Part shown: positions 61,025-64,000 of the stretch, piece by piece
How positions within the stretch are numbered: the first letter of the stretch is position 1
Layout: every line of letters begins with the position of its first letter
From: Lojkania enalia
Lineage: Eukaryota > Ascomycota > Dothideomycetes > Pleosporales
Assembly (NCBI GenBank): GCA_010094045.1
Contig: ML986736.1
Span: 45,880 to 109,879 of the forward strand
DNA: 64,000 nt
Direction of reading: 5' to 3'
The notes under the pieces: model-generated
Seen by the model: the letters and a program-made list of their open reading frames with translations, nothing else
The model's database searches: none
What the model was told of the DNA's origin: nothing
Position numbers and translations under genes: made by a program

Positions 61025-64000
61025 TGCGAAGAAATCGTTCTACGAAAAGCTTTATATATAATCTTATCCTAAAGCTTTTTACTTATCTTATTCTACCCCT
61101 AGCTCCGCTCCTTTTCCCTTCCGTATATAGTTATATACTCCCTCCTAAGTAGTTTAGTAGTTCTTCTATATTCTTTCGTATAAGGCCTATAGGTATTAAT
61201 AGAATTCTTAGGTCCCTAAACCTCTACGCACTCCTATATACCTCTAAGTAGATTTATACCGTATTCGGACCTATTATCTTACCTATACTATTATATTATA
61301 TAGAAGAATTTAATACTGCTAGTAATAACCTCTTTAATAATATCGCATCGATCGTTTATTTAACTATATTTAAGTCTAAAATATACCCGATTTAGTTTAG
61401 ATAGTAATACTTATATACCGTTATATTAAATTATTTAGTTATCTAGATAGGATTTTAGAGACCTTCTATTAATTAAAGCTTTTAGGTTTAGAACTTCCTA
61501 TCTTCTACAATTAGAATTACCTTTAGAAAAGCCGCGTAGAGTGCGCTTAGGTAGAAACTTAGAGACTACTAATAACCTATTAGAATTAGAGGTAACCGCT
61601 GATATCTAACTATAATTTACCTTCTAATTTCTATACTAGAACTAATATATGTATAAGTTATAGTAAGAGTAAACTTCTATCTACGCGTGTAGAATAACTG
61701 TTATCTTCTATAATAGGCGGACCCCTCTTTATAGGGCCTATAATAAAGAACCTATCTAATTTAGAGGGAAATTAGAGCAAACTAACCCTTAAGAAATAAA
61801 TCACAATTTTATAAGAGGAGATCACACGCTTAATATAATAGAGAACTATTAGTCCTAATTAACCTCTATAAACTACTAAATTAGAACTAATAATATACTA
61901 AGAAACTTTTATAACTTTTCTAGTAAGAAACTTCTCAGCTACCCTTAAACCCCCTTAAGCCTACTTTACTAAACGTACGCCTAAGATTAAAAGCCTTATA
62001 GATAGTAGTAAACCTATATTTAAATAATAGCAAGCTTTAATCTTAGACTAACTTAAGATTAATATAGATTACTATCTAATAGAGTATATATATATAGCGT
62101 TAGTATAGAAATATACCTCTAGTACTATGAAAGGGTATCTAAAGCTAAAATACCTAGCTAAATTAAACTAGTATTAGTTTAAGAATACTAAAGAAATAAT
62201 TTTACTTTTACGATTGTATTTTATTATAGGTAATAAAGAGATAGAGGTGTAATAGGCGTTTTAAGTCCTAAAGATAAATAAGAGAGAAGTATTCCTAACT
62301 TTTAAAGCTCGCTTTATTAGTACAACTATTAGGGGATCCGTATCCTAATCTAAGTAGTTCTTCTACCTATAGGATAAGATTCTCTCTAGCCTAAAGATAC
62401 TAAACTTTAGCTTTAAGCTTATATAAAAAGACTCTTTTAACGCTATAGTTACCTACTTAACAGCCTATAATATAGAAAGGAGGAGTATTTCTAACCTTTT
62501 AGAACGAACTATTAGCCTATAGATTGTAGCTAAAATAAATTTAGATTAGTACTAGAAGGTTTCTAAAAGTTTATCTAAGGTAACTTACAATCTAATACTA
62601 CCCTAATCTACTCTAGTATTAATACCTCGTTCTACTATAATTGCTTCCTAATAATCTAGTAAGACTCTTATACCTAAAAGGTATATAACCTTAAGTAATT
62701 ACTATAACTATAGTAAACTAGAATACTTTATAAATAAATATATAGTCTTTAAAGTATAAGAAATAGAGGTTAAATAAGAAAAGATTAAAGAAGAAGAGTT
62801 TCTAGACGTAAATAAGTACTACCTAGATAGTTTTTAGGTGGGAAATAGAAACATCTAAAAAGACTTTCTATTCTAGATTTAAGTAAGTATAATTTATTAA
62901 ATATTAATTTATCGTATTTATTTAGAGGAAAGTACTTCTAAATTCCTACTATTCTATATTTAAAAGATGTTAGTATATAACTAAATGCCCTTATTAATAC
63001 TAGTATTTAAGGCTTCTTATTCCTTAATTCTATAGTAGCTAGATTACTCTTCTAAACCTTATATATATTAATACAGTACTTACCCTTTAAAATTACTATT
63101 AAAGGTTTTTAGGACTAAATCTGAACCCTAGTTAATTAGTATATCTACTTATACCTATAAATTAATAGGAGAACTATCTAAAACTACCTATTTATTATTA
63201 TAAATCTAAGTATTTAGAATTATATTATTAGTATTAAATAGTTATATTATTTTCAACTCCAGCTAGATACAGATAAGAATTAGATTATATAGCTCTCTAA
63301 GTATCCTACTACTTATAATTCTTTACCTCTTCTTCTTATATAATTAACTTAGCTAGCACGTAATAAGGAGGTAGAGCTAGATATCTAATAACACAACACT
63401 CTATAGGAAAAGGACTAGTATTAGTAGTTCTATAGTCCGACTATCTATTATATTAAGGGTTTACTAAGACTACTAAAACTATATTAGTCTCTTATAGCCT
63501 ATAGTCTAAATAAGCTTAAAGCTCCTATATACCTATATATAATAAAGTTTAAACCTAATCCGAAGAAAGTCTATTCTTCTATTATTACTTTTATCTTAGC
63601 TAATACTTTCTACTTTAATATAAAGAGAAAAGAAAACGAGTTTTTCTCTATATCTCTATACGAAATTAAGCAGCTGATTAAAGATAAGTAAGCTCTAGAG
63701 CTAGAAGATAAGGCTGAAAACGAAGTACTAGTAAATCTCTAATTACTATCTAAATACTATAAGTATTAGAATATATTTAGTAAAACTGCAGCTTATTAAT
63801 TACTAGAATACTACTCTTATAATTATAAGATTATTCTTATAGAACCCCTCCTTAATAGTTATAGTCTGTTATATAAGTAGAATATTAAGGAGCTAGAAGT
63901 AACTAAAAAGTATATTATAGATAATCTATGGTATAGGTATATTAAGTAGAGTTAGAGCCCTTTTATATTTCTAATCCTTTACGTTTATAAACTTAATAGC
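61025..64000 (+). mobile_element. Gypsy element G3 copy 2, cut by window end
   Basis: Starts TGCGAAGAAATCG, adjoining G1' reverse transcriptase, so it probably inserted there; the first ~275 bp are presumably LTR and leader. Gag follows, then a protease end and the first part of reverse transcriptase up to the window edge. The 3' part and any target duplication lie outside. More CA/TG survives near its ends than in copy 1. Confidence 0.78.
61300..64000 (+). pseudogene. G3 copy 2 gag-pol, RIP-inactivated, partial
   Basis: An ATA at 61300 (likely former ATG) opens EEFNTASNNLFNNIASI. The gag zinc knuckle lies at 62700-62741 as YYNYSKLEYFINKY, the C-x2-C-x4-H-x4-C pattern with every ligand changed to Tyr, followed by an acidic EEEFLDVNKYYLDS stretch. 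The pol part from about 63540 reads NIKRKENEFFSISLYEIKQL, then NIFSKTAAYQL, and PFIFLILYVYK at the edge, the start of Ty3/Gypsy reverse transcriptase. Gag start and knuckle are in different frames, so an indel or programmed shift lies between. Stops are TAG/TAA at Gln/Trp sites. Confidence 0.8.

Overview
The window looks like an AT-rich, repeat-filled block of a filamentous ascomycete (Pezizomycotina) genome that has been through repeat-induced point mutation (RIP). Most of positions 1-4,800 and 14,211-64,000 almost lacks CpA and TpG, is rich in TpA, and keeps CpG (for example, no CA or TG occurs in 1081-1200 or 45901-46080). Recognisable retrotransposon and transposase frames run through these tracts, closed mainly by TAG and TAA at former Gln and Trp codons. 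Fungal-type LTR elements, Fot1/pogo transposons and a P450 gene with two ~50-bp introns also point to a fungus.

Layout. (1) 1-5004: 3' nine-tenths of a Copia element (A1, + strand) with an unmutated 3' LTR. (2) About 5005-14211: an island with normal dinucleotide content. It holds a von Willebrand factor A-domain pseudogene (- strand), an unrecognised broken two-exon gene, a coiled-coil gene relic, and the only gene that looks intact: a three-exon cytochrome P450 (11948-13655, - strand, 535 aa predicted). A 199-bp LTR-like sequence closes the island. (3) 15043-18731: a Fot1/pogo transposon (P1) carrying a second one (B1) inside it. (4) 20197-22643: a short non-coding LTR element (L) with a minisatellite. 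Its 5' LTR is split by a 1,034-bp element (T) that has 117-bp inverted termini, TG...CA ends, a 5-bp target duplication and a gag-like reading frame. (5) 24789-30083: 5' part of a Ty3/Gypsy element (G1, + strand), abutted by a Gypsy element of another family (G2, 30084-36919, - strand). (6) 38223-45257: a Copia element (D, - strand) containing a 10-N assembly gap flanked by an uncollapsed 1,363-bp overlap. (7) 45620-64000: a third Gypsy family (G3) in two partial copies, and between them a second G1 copy (G1', - strand, 47966 to about 61012) invaded by four elements: pogo C, a solo D LTR, Copia A2 and pogo B2.

How the parts fit. Shared target-site duplications and interrupted reading frames give an insertion order. 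G3 copy 1 was hit by G1'. G1' was then hit by C (TA), the D LTR (TTAAT), A2 (ATATC), B2 (TA) and probably G3 copy 2. The whole stack was mutated by RIP. RIP left a signature in the proteins: zinc-knuckle Cys and His codons became Tyr in every retroelement family with a readable knuckle, and the reverse-transcriptase aspartates were lost in a pattern set by the preceding base. No autonomous element seems able to move. Apart from the P450, no gene here is likely to make a full-length product.

Limits: everything was read by eye, without alignment or database search. Coordinates of degraded coding regions are approximate. Terminal-repeat and intron coordinates were counted directly.
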